Assembly: GCF_004027225.2 (NCBI RefSeq)
Contig: NC_044283.2
Coordinates: 124,001 to 188,000, forward strand
Direction of reading: 5' to 3'
DNA: 64,000 bases
From: Strigops habroptila
Taxonomy: Eukaryota > Chordata > Aves > Psittaciformes > Psittacidae
Part shown: in pieces, positions 1-11,553 of the stretch
Position numbering within the stretch: position 1 is the first letter of the stretch
Layout: the number at the start of each line of letters is the position of its first letter
The notes under the pieces: model-generated
Databases searched by the model: none
Told to the model about the DNA's origin: nothing
Seen by the model: only the letters and a program-made list of their open reading frames with translations
Translations under genes and position numbers: made by a program

Positions 1-2770
1 TATCTCGACATCATCTGATGTGACCTGCTGTCACACCGTGTTCATGCACTCGTCATTCCCATAGGAACTGAGAGAGGAGAAAAACGCTCAGACCTTAAAA
101 ACCTGCTGAGGCGGAGGATCCACCGTGGCACAAAAGGGAACAAACCCCTCCCCAGCTGCCCCAGCACTGCCCAGCCTCACTCTGTGAGGAAGTGGCTCCT
201 CTGGCTGCCCTCACCCGTTCCCTGCTGCTCTGCCCGGGGCTCCCGCAGCCCAGTGCTGCTCCGTGCTCCTCCTCTGTGTTCGTCCTTTTCCTTCCTTGCC
301 CTTCTCTCAGCCGTGGAATACCCCACATGTGTCCTCAGTTTTCCCGGGGTGCAGAGTGCCATTTCCCAGTAAATGTGCTTGAAGATGGCAACTGAACTGT
401 GCTGGTATGGCTGGGGGCTGGTTCCCTGTGCTTCCTGTGCCTCTCTGTGCATCCGAATGTCCCTGGAGCTGTGCTTCCAGGCGGATCCATTGGCAGAGCA
501 GTTTTCTTGGATCCAGCTACAGTATGGGGTGGCCCATCAGGTACTGGAGCTACTGGTTGCAATAACAAGTCCTGATGCCATCCTATGGCCAGGCTTACCA
601 GTGCTTGAAGACGCCAGCACATGGCAAAAAGTGCCTGGACACGGTGCCAAATCCCAGTGCACCATAAAGCACTCACAGGGGCAAGAGGGAGGGTCCTGGC
701 TCTTGGTGTTTGACATCCTTGGAGTTGTTCCCAAATGGAGTTAGCGCAAGGATAATTTATAGACTCTCTCCTTGTCCTTGTGGCTCATCCCTGCTCTCTC
801 TGGTGGCGCGGTTTGGGAGGCAGGGGGTGACTGATGGCGTTGTGTTTGCTGCACGGGCAGTGGCACAGCCTCTGTTGTCAGTGAGGTCTCTGCTGCGGGC
901 TCCAGGGCTGTGGCTGTGCCTGGACCCTGCTGGGAGCACCCATGCTTGGCTCTTGTTCTCTGGCTCCCTCTGCGCCATGTCTGTCAGTGCTCTTGTTGGG
1001 AACCCTCCAGAGCAGGTTCCTGACTCCCTCTGCCCCGTGTCTGTCAGGGCTCTTGTTGGGAAGCCTCTGGAGCAGGTTCCTGGCTCCCCTTACTCTGTGC
1101 CTGTCAGGGCTTTTGTTGGGAAGCCTCCAGAGCAGGCTGGCCACACACGGGCAGCCCTCTGGGAGCGCTCAGCCCGGCTGTGCTGGTCCCGGTCCATGCT
1201 CAGAAGGCCCATCCAGTGCGGAAACGTGCCGGCTGGACCCTCTGCCCCTCGGTGCGTTGCTCCAGTGCAGCCGGGGATGCTGATGTGGGACTGGGGCGGG
1301 AACACCGAGCTGCAGGCAGCAGCCGTGGATGCGGCACAAGCCCAGTGATGTGACCCCGTGGCTGTGGCAGGGCCCCCGGAGCAGCTCATCCCGCAGCCCC
1401 ATGCAGCCCTGGTGCTGGCACAGCCCCCATCCATGGCCAGGCGCCACAGGCAGGGCACGACTCCCCCGGGCTTGGGGGTGTAGGGCGGGCGGTGCTGGCT
1501 CTGTCCCTGCGCCAGCTCCCTCCTGCGCCCATTGCTGCCCATACTAACAAGCTGCCCCATCCCTCCCGTGCCTCCAGCGCGTCTGGCCTCACAAACACTC
1601 CCGGCATCTGGGCTCGGCTCCAGGCTCAGGAGGGAGCGTGGCGCATGGACCAGCATCCCGACTAGCGCGGGGCTGGGGATGCGGGAGCCGGCGCCACTCG
1701 TCATGGGGGAAGTTGGGTCGGTACCAGGGCGATTCCAGGCTGCTGCGCACTCCAGGGCAGAAGAAGCAAGGCAAGAGGCGAGGGGAAACGGGGGGGGGAG
1801 CTGGTCCCACAAGTCCATTGCAGGGGGGCTGCAGAGCCAGCAAGGCTCCCCCATCGTGTGCCAAGCAGTGAGCTGTGGGCCGGGGTTGCGGGATGCGGGA
1901 TGCGGGACATGGTGTGGTACAAGGGAGTAACTCTGTGCTATAGGGACCCCACGTTGCTCTGCTCCTCGCTTGTACCTCAGGTGCCTCTGGAATTCTGGGA
2001 GACTGAACGGCCAAGAGAAGCAGCACCACTGCCCACTGGGGCTGGCACCACTCCTGGTGCTGCTTTCCGAAATGAGCCATTCCTTAGCCTCCTCGGCACG
2101 CGGGGACATCCCAGGCGCGGCTCCTGCTGCGTGCCCGTGGTGTCATGTCCCTGGATAGTGTGAGGGGCCGGGGCAGCAGCTGGGGACCGGGTGGGCAGGG
2201 GCAGAGCAAGGCAGGAATAGGGGCTTGGTGCTGGGAGGGGTATGGCCAGGGACGTGTCCCCAGGCACGATGAGTCCCCTCTGCCCAGTGTGACCATGTCT
2301 CACGCATGACGGGTCCCCTGTGCCCAGTGTGGCCCTGCCCTGTGCAGGCTGGGTTCCATGCCCACCCCAGCCATGTCCCACACAGGTTAGGTGCCCCATA
2401 TCCTGGTGCCCCATGTCCGTCCGTCCCGCACATCACCCCCATGCCTGCCCCACTCTGCCCTCCCGCTGCTGGCACACGAGGCACCAGCCCCACTGAGCCA
2501 GAGCTATTTTTAACAGCCGCTTCTGCTTGATTTGAGCTGTGAACTTGGAACGTGTTTATGCTAAAGGGGTTTCTCTTTTTTCCTTCTCTTTGTGCTGAAG
2601 AGGCAGCGCTGGAGATCAAAGCTTGTCTCTTCGCATTTGGTGATGGGGCTGGCAGGGAGCGGGCAGGGCCAGTGGCTCCGCGGGAAGTGCGGTGCAGTGG
2701 GGGACGCTCCGGTCCTCGGGTGGCTGTGGCGCTGGGGCAGGGGCTGACGCACCTCTCTGTGTCCCCACAG
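1..2770. other. No gene recognised; probable DOCK-like intron
   Basis: I see no exon-like reading frame with family similarity on either strand. If the DOCK-like gene on the minus strand continues to the left, this stretch belongs to the same intron that holds the INSYN2-like gene. It contains one clear 60-bp tandem repeat (separate entry). Long open frames here have no recognisable motifs and are expected in GC-rich DNA. Confidence 0.5.
961..1140. repeat. Tandem repeat, 3 copies of 60 bp
   Basis: Three consecutive 60-bp units with exact 60-bp spacing. Each carries a core 'ctgtcagggctcttgttggg' or a near match. Copies differ at a handful of positions. No coding role is apparent. Confidence 0.9.
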
Positions 2771-3040
2771 GTCCGGAGCACGGGCAGGCACGTTCAGCAC
2801 CCGATGGCGCGGGCAGCTTGGCACTGAGCGGGGCAAACGCCGCGGGACCATGGGGTGCCGGCAGCGGGGGGGCTCGACCGCGGGCAGCGCTGCCGGGGCC
2901 AGGAGCCATAGGGCCGGGCAGGGGGCATGATGCCCGGCAGCCCCGCGCCCGCCTCCCGTGCAGCATCCCCTGGGCGCGCCGGCGCGGGATGAGGCTGCCC
3001 GTGGCCCCGGCTGCAGCTGCCGGCCCCAGGGCCCGGAGCC
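2771..3040 (+). other. Probable 5'UTR part of the INSYN2-like first coding exon
   Basis: A pyrimidine-rich tract ending 'gtgtccccacag' finishes at 2770 and looks like a splice acceptor just upstream of the start codon at 3041. This suggests the coding exon also carries about 270 nt of 5'UTR, and that a noncoding first exon lies further left. Inferred from the splice signal only. Confidence 0.35.
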
Positions 3041-6000
3041 ATGGTCAGCCGGGAGCCCGTGCCCAGCCCAGCGCCTGCGGGCGAGGGCAGCCAGGACAAA
3101 GCCATGACGGTGCGCTCGGTGCTGCTCAACCGCGACTCGCCCGACATCGAGAGCCGCCTCAAGCGCCGCCGCAACCGCACGCAGCAGGTTCGCTTCAAGG
3201 ACCTGGTGGAGGGCGGTGTGGGGCCCGCGGCAGCCCCCAGCCCCAACACCCCTCGTGCCTCGCCGCCCCCCAGGGATGCCCCTGAGCCAGCAACTGCCCC
3301 TCTCCGTGCCTCGCCGAGCCGGCCCCATGCCCAGCCGGGCTCACTGACGCTGCCCATGCCACGCAGGGCATGCATGAGCACGGCCATCCAGACCTCTCCC
3401 AGCCTCCACAAGCCCTTGGCAGCTTCCCAGCACCGCAGCAAGAGCATCTGCGATGTGGCCGGGGCTGTGGTGCTGCCGGCGGGTGCCCGGTGCCCAGGGG
3501 GTTCCGTGCCCACCCCACAGGAGCCCCGCAGCCTCCCCTATCCCAGTGCCCCTGTCCCAGGCACGGCCGGGTGTCCTGCTGCCCGCTGTGCCCCCGAGGC
3601 CTCCCCACTGCCCGCTGCCTGCACCCGGCCCCGCAAGAGCCCCGGGGGCAGCCGAGGGACCCCCCCGCGCCCGGCATCCGTGCCCTGCGGCCAGTCCCAC
3701 CCTGCCGAGCCGCGGGCACTTGGCCGGAGCGACTCGGAATGGAGCCTGCCCCAGGGACACACCCAGCCTCTTGGGCACTCCCTGCCCCATGGGCAACTCC
3801 AGCCCCAGCCCCTCGGGCACCCACAGCCCCTGCCCCATGGGCAGCCCCAGCACCTGCCCCATGGGCAACTCCAGCCCCAGCCCCTCGGACACCCACGGCC
3901 CCTGCCCCATGGGCAGCCCCAGCACCTGCCCCATGGGCAACCCCAGCCCCTCGGGCATCTCCAGCACCTGCCCCATGGGCAACCCCAGCCCCAGCCCCTC
4001 GGGCACCCACGGCCCCTGCCCCATGGGCAGCCCCAGCACCTGCCCCATGGGCAACCCCAGCCGTTGGGGCATCTCCAGCATCTGGCCCATGGGCAACCCC
4101 AGCCCTTGCCTATCGGGCACCCGCAGCCCCTCAGGTACCCTCAGCCCCTGCCCCATGGGCAACCCCAGCCCCTGCCCATCGGGCACCCCCAGCCCCTCGG
4201 GCATTCCCGGCCCCTGCCCATCGGACACCCCCAGCCCCTCGGGCATCCCCAGCCCCTGCCCCAGGGGCACCCCCAGCCCCAGCCGTGCCACTTGTCGACC
4301 ATCCCTGCCACGGGCACCCCTGGCCTCCACCAGCCAGCTCAGGGCACTCCCCCGAGCCCCCAGCATCAGCTCTGTGGCTCGCCCTGGGGGGGGCCCTGCT
4401 GTTCCTCCACAGCCCCTGTGTCACAAGCACCGGGCTGGCTCCACTCTACCACCACGCCGGACAAGGCACCAGCAGCACTGGCCCGGCCGGAGCCCCGCGG
4501 TGCCTGCAGTGAGCCCGGGCACGGTGCCACAGCACCGCAGGGACACGAGGCTCTGCTGGGGACGCAGCCGCCCAGGGGGGCATCGGAGCTGCCCCAGCCC
4601 TGCCTCACCCCGCAGCAGTCAGAGACACTGCGCCACGTCCAGGACCTTCTGCAGCTCGTGGTGGTGGCCAAGGGGCCCCCCACGGGGGACGAGGAGGCGC
4701 GGACAGCTCAGGGAGTGGGGCCCGGGGAGCGCGGGGACCTGCAGTCCCAGCTGCAGTCCCTGGAAGGGGTGCTGGAGACCAGCCAACAGACCATCCGCGT
4801 GCTGCTGGACGTCATCCAGGACCTGGAGAAGAAGGAGGCGCAGCGGGACGGGTGAGCCTCCAGGGCCGGAGCAGCGTCTGGGGGGCTGATGTCCCTGTGG
4901 GGCTCGGGATGGGGACGGTGGGTCCTGCCACAGACCTGGATGCTGCCACCTCCCAGACGGGTTAACTCAGAGCTGCCATCCCCGTGCCTGTGGCACCATG
5001 TCTTGGTACAATGTCTCCGGCTTGTTCTGCCCATGCCCGGGAAAGGGCAAGGGATGCAGCCATGGGGACAAGGGAGCTGTGTCCCCGCCCAGCTTTGGAG
5101 CAGCTGATGTGCCCATCGGTCACTGGGAATGGGAGCCGGGATGTTGCATCCTGCCTGCAGGCTCAGCCCAGCTGTGGCAAGTGCCCTGGAAACAACCACC
5201 CTGTTTCTTACGTCTGCTTTCACCCATCCTTAAGTTACCTACAGCACAGATTTGGTGGCTGGTGATGAGTCTGTGCTGGGGGGAGGTGCCCCCCACCCTC
5301 ACCCCCACCCTGGATCTGCTCCATGGTGTAAGGAGCTCAGGACCTGCTCCATGGTGTAAGAGAGAAGTCTGTGATGGGCCAGAGCTGAGACCCTCCAAAC
5401 TCATCTCCCACAAGGGCCACCAATCTCCCAGGAGATGCCAGGAGCTGCTCACCCCATGCGGACCTGGCCCTGCCTCTGGAGCTTGTTCCCCCTGTCCTGA
5501 GACAGCCAGATCCCACTGGGGCAGTGCAAGGATCCATTCATGGAACTGGATTAAGCCTGAGCTGGCTCTAACTTGAGCTCAGGCAGAGCCACCTTCGTGC
5601 CACTGCTCAGAGCAGAGCTGGTGGGACGGGACCACGGGAGGTGGGTGCAGCCAGGACAGGCTGCGGTTTAGTCTGAGGGGATGAAGATCCCCGGTCCCTG
5701 CCCTGGCATTTGGCCACCTTCAGGGCGAAAACCAGTGCCCAGTGCCCGAGTAGGTCCTGCCCCCACTCCCCACTGGGGAGAGCAGCAAAGAGCAGCAGGG
5801 GTTGGAAGTGGCCTTAAAGCTCACCCAGCTCCAGCCCCTTGCCATGGGCACGTACACCTTCCACTAGAGCAGGTTGCTGGCACCTACTGCCAGCAGCATC
5901 CCACACTAAACCCCTATCCCAGGATTTGCTCTCCTGGGAGAGGTGCAGGCTGTACATCGGATATCCCCACGCACACATATATTTCTGTACCATGTGTATA

Positions 6001-9000
6001 TATATAAAGTATCATGATCTAATTTATGTGCTAACAGGGAAATCCCCAATGTAACACAGAATTTGGTGCATTAAGACCTAGTTTCTGAGGGCTGAGAACA
6101 ATCATGATCAAGGTCAAGGAAAAGGAGGAAGACTGAAACAGGAAAATGTGACTACAATGTGGGACAGGAGGTGTTTTCCCTGCTGAGCCCCAAAAGCTGA
6201 AGCCTGCTATGCCCAGGAGGGGGCATGGAGCCCGCAAAGGTGACCAAAAGCATGTCACAGCACCCTTATCATAGAATCACAGAACCCCAGAGTGGTTTGT
6301 GTTGGAAGGGAGCTTAAAGCTGATCCAGTTCCAATCCTCTGCCACAGGCAGGGACACCTTCCACTAGAGCAGGTTGCTCCAAGCCCCTGTGTCCAACCTG
6401 GCCTTGAACACTGCCAGGGATGGGGCAGCCACAGCTTCTCTGGGAAAAGTCTGTTCCAGCGCCTCAGCACCCTCACAGGGAAGAGCTTCTGCCTCAGAGC
6501 TCATCTCAATCTCCCCTCTGGCAGGTTAAGGCCATTCCCCCTTGTCCTGCCCATACAGGCCCTTGTCCAAAGCCCCTCTCCAGGTTTCTTGTAGTCCCTT
6601 TAGAAACTGGAGCTGCTCTAAAGTCTCCGTAGAACTTTCTCCAGGCTGAACCAGCCCAGCTCTCTCAGCCTGTCTCCAAAGCAGAGTTGGGCATCACAGG
6701 AGAGAGCTTTGGCTTCATTTGAGTCCTGTGCCTTTCCCTGGATGCTTCTCCAGTTCAAAAGCATCAAAAAGAGATAAGCCCTGAGTGTGGTGTGGGCTCA
6801 GATGAGCCTCTGCCCATCTGTCAGGGCATTGCTCTGCTGCCAGTGCCCCCGCTCCTGCCCTGGTGCCATGTGTGGGGACACGCACGGTGACCGGGGTGGC
6901 CATGGCACGAGGCACAGCTCCGGGATGGGGATGAAAGGAGCCGGACACAGCGTGAAGGGTTCGGGGCTTCTGCCCTGCCTGTGTCTGCTGAGGCACCACC
7001 GCGCTTGGCCTGGCACTAACCAGCACCACATGGGAGGAGAGGAGCTGGGATGCAGGGAGGAGGGGAGCTGGGATCAGGAAAGAGGGGAGCTGGGATCAGG
7101 AAGGAGGGGAGCTGGGATCAGGAAAGAGGGCAGCTGGGATCAGGAAGGAGGGGAGCTGAGATCAGGAAAGAGGGGAGCTGGGATCCAGGGGTGCCAGTCC
7201 CGGCTCCCGGCTGCTGCAGGGCAGGTCTCCGGGCTCACAGCGCCTCTGCTCTGCCGCAGGCGACACTCGTACCGGACAGGGCAAGACATCGCCAACTGCG
7301 GGACGTGCCGGGACTGCGCCTGCATCATCTACAGGTACGAGCCCGCCCCGGCTCCCTGCCCATTCCCGGCGGGATCCCCACTCTCCTGCGCCCCGCAGGC
7401 TCCTGGCGGGGCTCAGGGTCAGAGGTGCGGGGGGACGGTGCTGGCGAGGGAGGGGACCTGCCTGCGCCCATCTCCTGTCCCTGTGGCCACGAGGGACTGC
7501 AGGGTCTCACTCTGTCCACGCTCGACCACGAACGCAGGCACAGCTTTCCTTCTGTTGCCCCTCCCTTGTAGCAGAAACACCTCCAGCATCTTGCAACACA
7601 AATCCGGCTGCGTGGGGTCAGCGGAGACCCCCTGAGCCAGGTCCTGACCCTGGCAAAGGCCGTTGCAGAGAGCTCAAAAGGAAAAGGTGCCAGAGCACGT
7701 GGGGAGCATCCGTCCCCATGCCGCTGCGGCCAGCACGAGGCTCACTGTCCTTGGAGCTGCCGGGTGCGCTGTGGGTGCAGGCACCCCACGACTGCAGCCA
7801 GCTCTTTCAGAACAGGGCTCTGCTTGTGCTTGCTCTGACCCTGGTCCCTTTGTCTCCGCAGCTCCCGCTCCCAGGAGATGGGGTGATTTTCAGGGTGGGA
7901 GCTGACAGGCTGCAGCTGGAAGGGGAGTTGCTGCAGTCAGTTGTTGGTCACACAGGGGGTTCCTGACGCTCGCTGGGGCCTTGGCTCTGCCTCCTGGCAC
8001 CAGCTCAGGGTCAGGGGAGCCTTTTCCTCCTCTAGTAAAGGGCTATCCCATCTCTGGGGAAGGGCTGAGGGCACAGCCCCTGCGCACCCTCGCGTGCTGC
8101 CTCAGTTCTTGTTCTCCTCCTATTTACACACAAGCTTCCTCAGTGCAGCTCGTGGGGCCGTGGGTGCTGACGGGGCCTGCACGTGGGGGGGCCATGCGGG
8201 GACATGTCACATCCCGGGAGGTGGCTCCTTGTAATGGTCAGTCCGCGCTGGGGCTCCTCTGGGCTGTGCTGCCGGCTGAGCAAGAAGAGGCTCCGGTGGG
8301 ACAAGGGCAGTGGGAGCACCAGGAGTGGAGTGTGTTGGGTGCCAGGAGCTGGGGCAGCACCCAGGGGTGGCCCATGGGGGGTACAGACCTGCCTGCCCAT
8401 GTCCCATCCCAGTGACGTGCACCAGCTGAGCACCCCCATTGCAGCCCCGAGCCCCCTGCTGCGCCTGTGCTGGGGAGCTGGGGTCCCCCCTGTCCCCCTT
8501 ATGGGACTGTGCCACAGCTCGTCCTTTCTGCTGGGAGCAGCCAGGGACAGCCAGTGTCCCACAGGGGAGGTGACAGGAGGTGACGGGCACTCCCCATGCG
8601 CGGTGCCACGTGCAGAGCCGTCACACCCTGCAGCACCCGCTGATCCCATGGGATGTGTTGACAGGAGATCCCAGCAGTCCATGTGGGGAAGCAGCACGGC
8701 ACAGTCAGTGGGGCTGCAGGAATGCCGGGGGGCTCCAGCACTGGCAGGAAGCCTGAGGGCTGCACTGGGGGCACAGTCCCCCCTTTGCCTGCCCAGACAG
8801 ACCCAGGGCGCCTGGTTCCTTACACCCCCAGTGGGGTGATGGGCAGCAGCACAGCCCCCACATGCCCCAGGGCTGGAGCAGGACTGCAGGGGGAGTCTCC
8901 CCAAAGCACAGCAGAGGGGGAGAATCCTCTCCCTGACCTGTGCTCATGCTCTGGGGGTGCAGCCCAGCACACAGGGGGTTCCAGGGATGTCCTACTGGCA

Positions 9001-9979
9001 TGTACTGTAGGCAGCTTCTGCCCGTCACCCATCCCAAGCAGCCGTCCTGCTGCACACTGGGGTCTGCTGCTGGGCATGTGGCACCACGTGGTCCTGCTGT
9101 GCCAGAGCATCCAGGGGTCCCTCCTTCCAGAGGGACAGACAAAGAGTCCCTGACCTGGTAGCAGGGGGGCTTTTGAAATGGGCCACCCTCAGCTGCCCCC
9201 CTGCACCACCTTCTTCATCCACCTTCAGAGCCTGGCACTGCCTCTGCCTTTCTCTTGGGCTTGGCTGTGCTCTTCCCTGTTCCACCTCCTCGCCAGAGCT
9301 CCTTCACCCTAAATGCCCAGAGAAGCTGTGGCTGCCCCATCCCTGGCAGTGTTCAAGGCCAGGTTGGACACAGGGGCTTGAAGCAACCTGCTCTAGTGGA
9401 AGGTGTCCCTGCCCGGGGCAGGGGTTGGAGCTGGAGGAGCTTTAAGGTCCTTTCCAGCTATAACCATCCATGATTCCATGATAAAAACTCCCAAAGGGCC
9501 ACTCTGCTCCCCAGGCTCCTGCTAGCGGCTGCTCCGGTGCGAGGCCTCTTCTCACGGGTTCAGCCATTCCCGACAGCCGTGGGCTGGCAGTGCTGCAGCC
9601 AGGATGGGCCCTGCACCCCCCATCCCCAGGGAGCAACCTCTGCGCTCCCAGGGACGTGTCCTGACTACGTGCATGGGGCTGAGCACAGGGGGGGGATGCA
9701 GGGATGGGGTGGGCAGTGGGGCACAGACCCATGGAGGGGGCCATGCAGGGACACTGACGCTGTCCCGCCCATTCCCGCAGTGTGGAGCACGATTTCCGGC
9801 AGCAGGAGGGCCGCTTCCAGCGTGTGCTGAGCCATATGGAGGGGGACACGGCCCCCGGCTCCCCGGAGGCAGTGGTGGGTGCCACGGTGCCACCATGCCA
9901 GGAGCCGGTGCCGGGGCTGAGGCCACCCGCGAAGATGGACCCCAAGAAACCGCGGCGGAAATGCTTCTGGTTCCTGTGA
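3041..9979 (+). CDS. INSYN2-family protein (inhibitory synaptic factor 2-like), third paralog candidate
   Basis: Coding exons 3041-4851, 7260-7334 and 9781-9979 (splice phases 2 and 2) give 694 residues. INSYN2A/B are components of inhibitory postsynapses. Family hallmarks are visible: an N-terminal VRSVLLNRDSP stretch followed by a basic run and QVRFKD (near residue 50), an AIQTSPSLHK motif (near 112), a C-terminal coiled-coil segment QSLEGVLETSQQTIRVLLDV (near 570-590), the Cys-rich TGQDIANCGTCRDCACIIYS, then VEHDFRQQEGRF and a KPRRKCFWFL terminus. The start at 3041 gives MVSREP, like the family start. From memory it resembles INSYN2B (ending KKCFWWI) more than INSYN2A (ending KLWFL), but many positions differ. 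The middle (about residues 239-415) is a Pro/Gln/His/Gly tandem repeat not typical of the family. The gene lies opposite to and apparently inside an intron of the DOCK-like gene, just as INSYN2A lies in DOCK1 and INSYN2B in DOCK2. Family assignment is firm; orthology is not. Confidence 0.85.
3757..4290 (+). repeat. Coding minisatellite in the INSYN2-like large exon
   Basis: Degenerate tandem units of roughly 30 bp or multiples, built around 'ccccatgggcaaccccagcccc' and 'ctcgggcacccacagcccc'. In the gene's frame they encode repeats such as GQPQPLPHGHPQPL. The unit length keeps frame, and no stop occurs in any of the three plus-strand frames across the array. Confidence 0.85.
5798..5880 (-). 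mobile_element. CR1 LINE fragment
   Basis: About 80 bp matching the reverse of the CR1 3' end (ggttggaag..., cttaaagctc..., ccttccactagagcaggttgct). Degraded and short. Confidence 0.7.
6268..6690 (-). mobile_element. CR1 LINE 3' fragment
   Basis: Begins with the antisense CR1 terminus 'tcatagaatcacagaa' and continues through the typical CR1 3' region ('aacctggccttgaacactgcc', 'ggttaaggccattcccc') to about 6690. It is a 5'-truncated copy of about 420 bp in INSYN2-like intron 1. Confidence 0.92.
7043..7195. repeat. 22-bp tandem repeat next to an INSYN2-like splice acceptor
   Basis: Six or more units of 'agctgggatcaggaaagaggg' with exact 22-bp spacing (unit starts at 7066, 7088, 7110, 7132, 7154, 7176). 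The array ends about 65 bp before exon 2 (7260). Confidence 0.92.
8865..8990 (-). mobile_element. CR1 LINE internal fragment
   Basis: Matches the more 5' CR1 section also seen at 35255-35370 and 43765-43880 (ggctggagcagg...ctgcaggggg..., 'ggggtgcagcccagcacac'). Confidence 0.75.
9315..9486 (+). mobile_element. CR1 LINE 3' end
   Basis: Sense-strand CR1 terminus from 'gcccagagaagctgtggctg' to the terminal 'ccatgattccatgata'. About 170 bp, 5'-truncated. Confidence 0.92.
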
Positions 9980-10130
9980 GCGGTCACGGCCCAGCCCCGA
10001 GCCCTGAGCCCCAAGCCCCAAGCCCCGAGCCCTGCCCTGTCCCCCGCCTCCAGCGGCGGCAGGGTTTGGTAGCACCAGCTTTTCTATTTCTAACCCTTGG
10101 TTCAGAGGAGTGAAGCCCCTGTGGAACCAA

Positions 10131-10246
10131 CTGGGTGTGTGACCGGGTCTGCAACCAGGTGTGTAACCAGCCAGGTGTGTGACCAGCTGTGTAACCAGCT
10201 GTATCGCCAGGTCTGTAACCAGGTGTATAACCAGGTCTGTCACCAG
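10131..10246. repeat. Minisatellite, about 13-14 bp units
   Basis: Repeated 'taaccaggtgtg/taaccagctgtg' units, about nine imperfect copies, just 3' of the INSYN2-like stop and therefore probably in its 3'UTR. Confidence 0.85.
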
Positions 10247-10760
10247 GGTGAGGGGCTGGGGCCGATGTGTGATGGGAACTCAACAAATCCCATGGGGACA
10301 CTATTTTTGTTACATCCTCTCTGCTGTGTGCTTCTGTTTTGGGTGAGGATGAGGCTGAGGATGAGGATGGGGCTGGGGGCTGTCCCCCTGCAGTGCTGAC
10401 CCAGCACCAGCCTCAGGGCTCCCCAAGTGCCACCAGCAGCCCCGGTGCTCCCGGTGCCCATCCCTGCACCCCACAGCAGGGGCTGCTCCCCCATCCCCGG
10501 TCAGCCCGCGGTAACCACGAGCACTGAGGGCTGCACCAAGACAATGGTCCCTGTGAGACCTGTCCCCAAACCCCCCGGGGGAAGGGTGGGCTGGGAGGGG
10601 AAAGCTCTTGTCCCACTGCGGCGCCTCCGTCAGTCAGATCTTTAGGGACAAGGACAAAGAGCAGGATGGAAAGGGCAGCCTTAGCCCGAGGAGGCTCAAG
10701 CCAAAGGGCTGAGATGCTGCACCGGTTGCCCAACACCTTCCTGGGCACAGCACAGCACAA

Positions 10761-10980
10761 CACGGCGCTTCCCCACGGCACTGCACTTCCCCACGGCACT
10801 GTGCTTCCCCATGGCTTCCCCATGGCACAACGCTTCCCCATGGCACGGCACTTCCCCGTGGCACGGCGCTTCCGCACGGCACGGTGCCTCCCCATGGCAC
10901 GGCGCTTCCCCGTGGGACGGCGCTTCCCCACGGCACGGCGCTTCCCCACGGCATGGTTCTTCCCCACGGCACGGCGCTTT
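10761..10980. repeat. Minisatellite, 18-bp units
   Basis: About 12 copies of 'cacggcgcttccccacgg' with small changes (atgg/acgg). Noncoding. Confidence 0.9.
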
Positions 10981-11553
10981 CTCGCTGCTGCCCAGCCCCG
11001 CCGCTCGCTGCGGGCTCCCGGAACATGGGACCCGGCTCCTCGTGTTCCGGAGCAACTCGTCGGGCGCACGCAAACGCGCTGGCTCTGCCCCCACGTCCCA
11101 TCGGTGCCCGTGGAGCCACCCTGGCCACAGCTCCAGCCCCTCCTTCGTGTTGGATCATTGCGGGAAGCCGGGGCCGAGCAGAGCTCTGACCTGCCCACCC
11201 CTCCATGAGGTGTCCCCGCTCCTCCCTCCCATGTGCTCTTGGCACATGAACCTGTGACTGTTCACAGGGTCCAATCTCCTGTTTTCCATAGAGCACAGCC
11301 CGAAGCATCTGCTTCCCAAGGGGGCTTCCCGCCCCTCGGGCACTGAGCGCTCCTCCCAATGTCCTCCGTGCTCCAGAGCTGCCCCCGGCGTGGCTCCCCT
11401 TCCCTCCCGCATCCTGCTGCGTCCAAGCCCCGCGCATCCCGGGGTTGCAGCGCCGGCCACCAGAGCCTCCATCAGCGACACCCCCCGCAGCCCCCACACC
11501 CGCAGAGGCAGCAGCCCCGGTGCGCGGCGCAGCGCGGTGGTGGTGGCACTCAC

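Larger units (their letters stand above)
4852..7259 (+). other. INSYN2-like intron 1
   Basis: The intron runs from a GTGAGC donor to a CTGCCGCAG acceptor. It holds two CR1 fragments, a small AT-rich block with a (TA)n run near 5990-6060, and a 22-bp tandem repeat just before the acceptor. No other exon recognised. Confidence 0.6.
7335..9780 (+). other. INSYN2-like intron 2
   Basis: The intron runs from a GTACGA donor to an ATTCCCGCAG acceptor. It contains two CR1 pieces in opposite orientation (8865-8990 and 9315-9486). Nothing else with coding or RNA-gene character was seen. Confidence 0.6.
9980..11553. other. INSYN2-like 3' flank and DOCK-like intron; no gene seen
   Basis: Downstream of the INSYN2-like stop there is no AATAAA close by. 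The stretch carries two tandem repeats (10131-10246 and 10761-10980) and otherwise nothing recognisable before the last DOCK-like exon in the window. I looked for the next DOCK exon (family motif HFVACMTAIL) on the minus strand and did not find it. Confidence 0.5.

Noticed and set aside
5985-6060. AT-rich (TA)n stretch as promoter or TATA box
   Set aside because: It lies within INSYN2-like intron 1 with no downstream exon on either strand; best read as a simple repeat.
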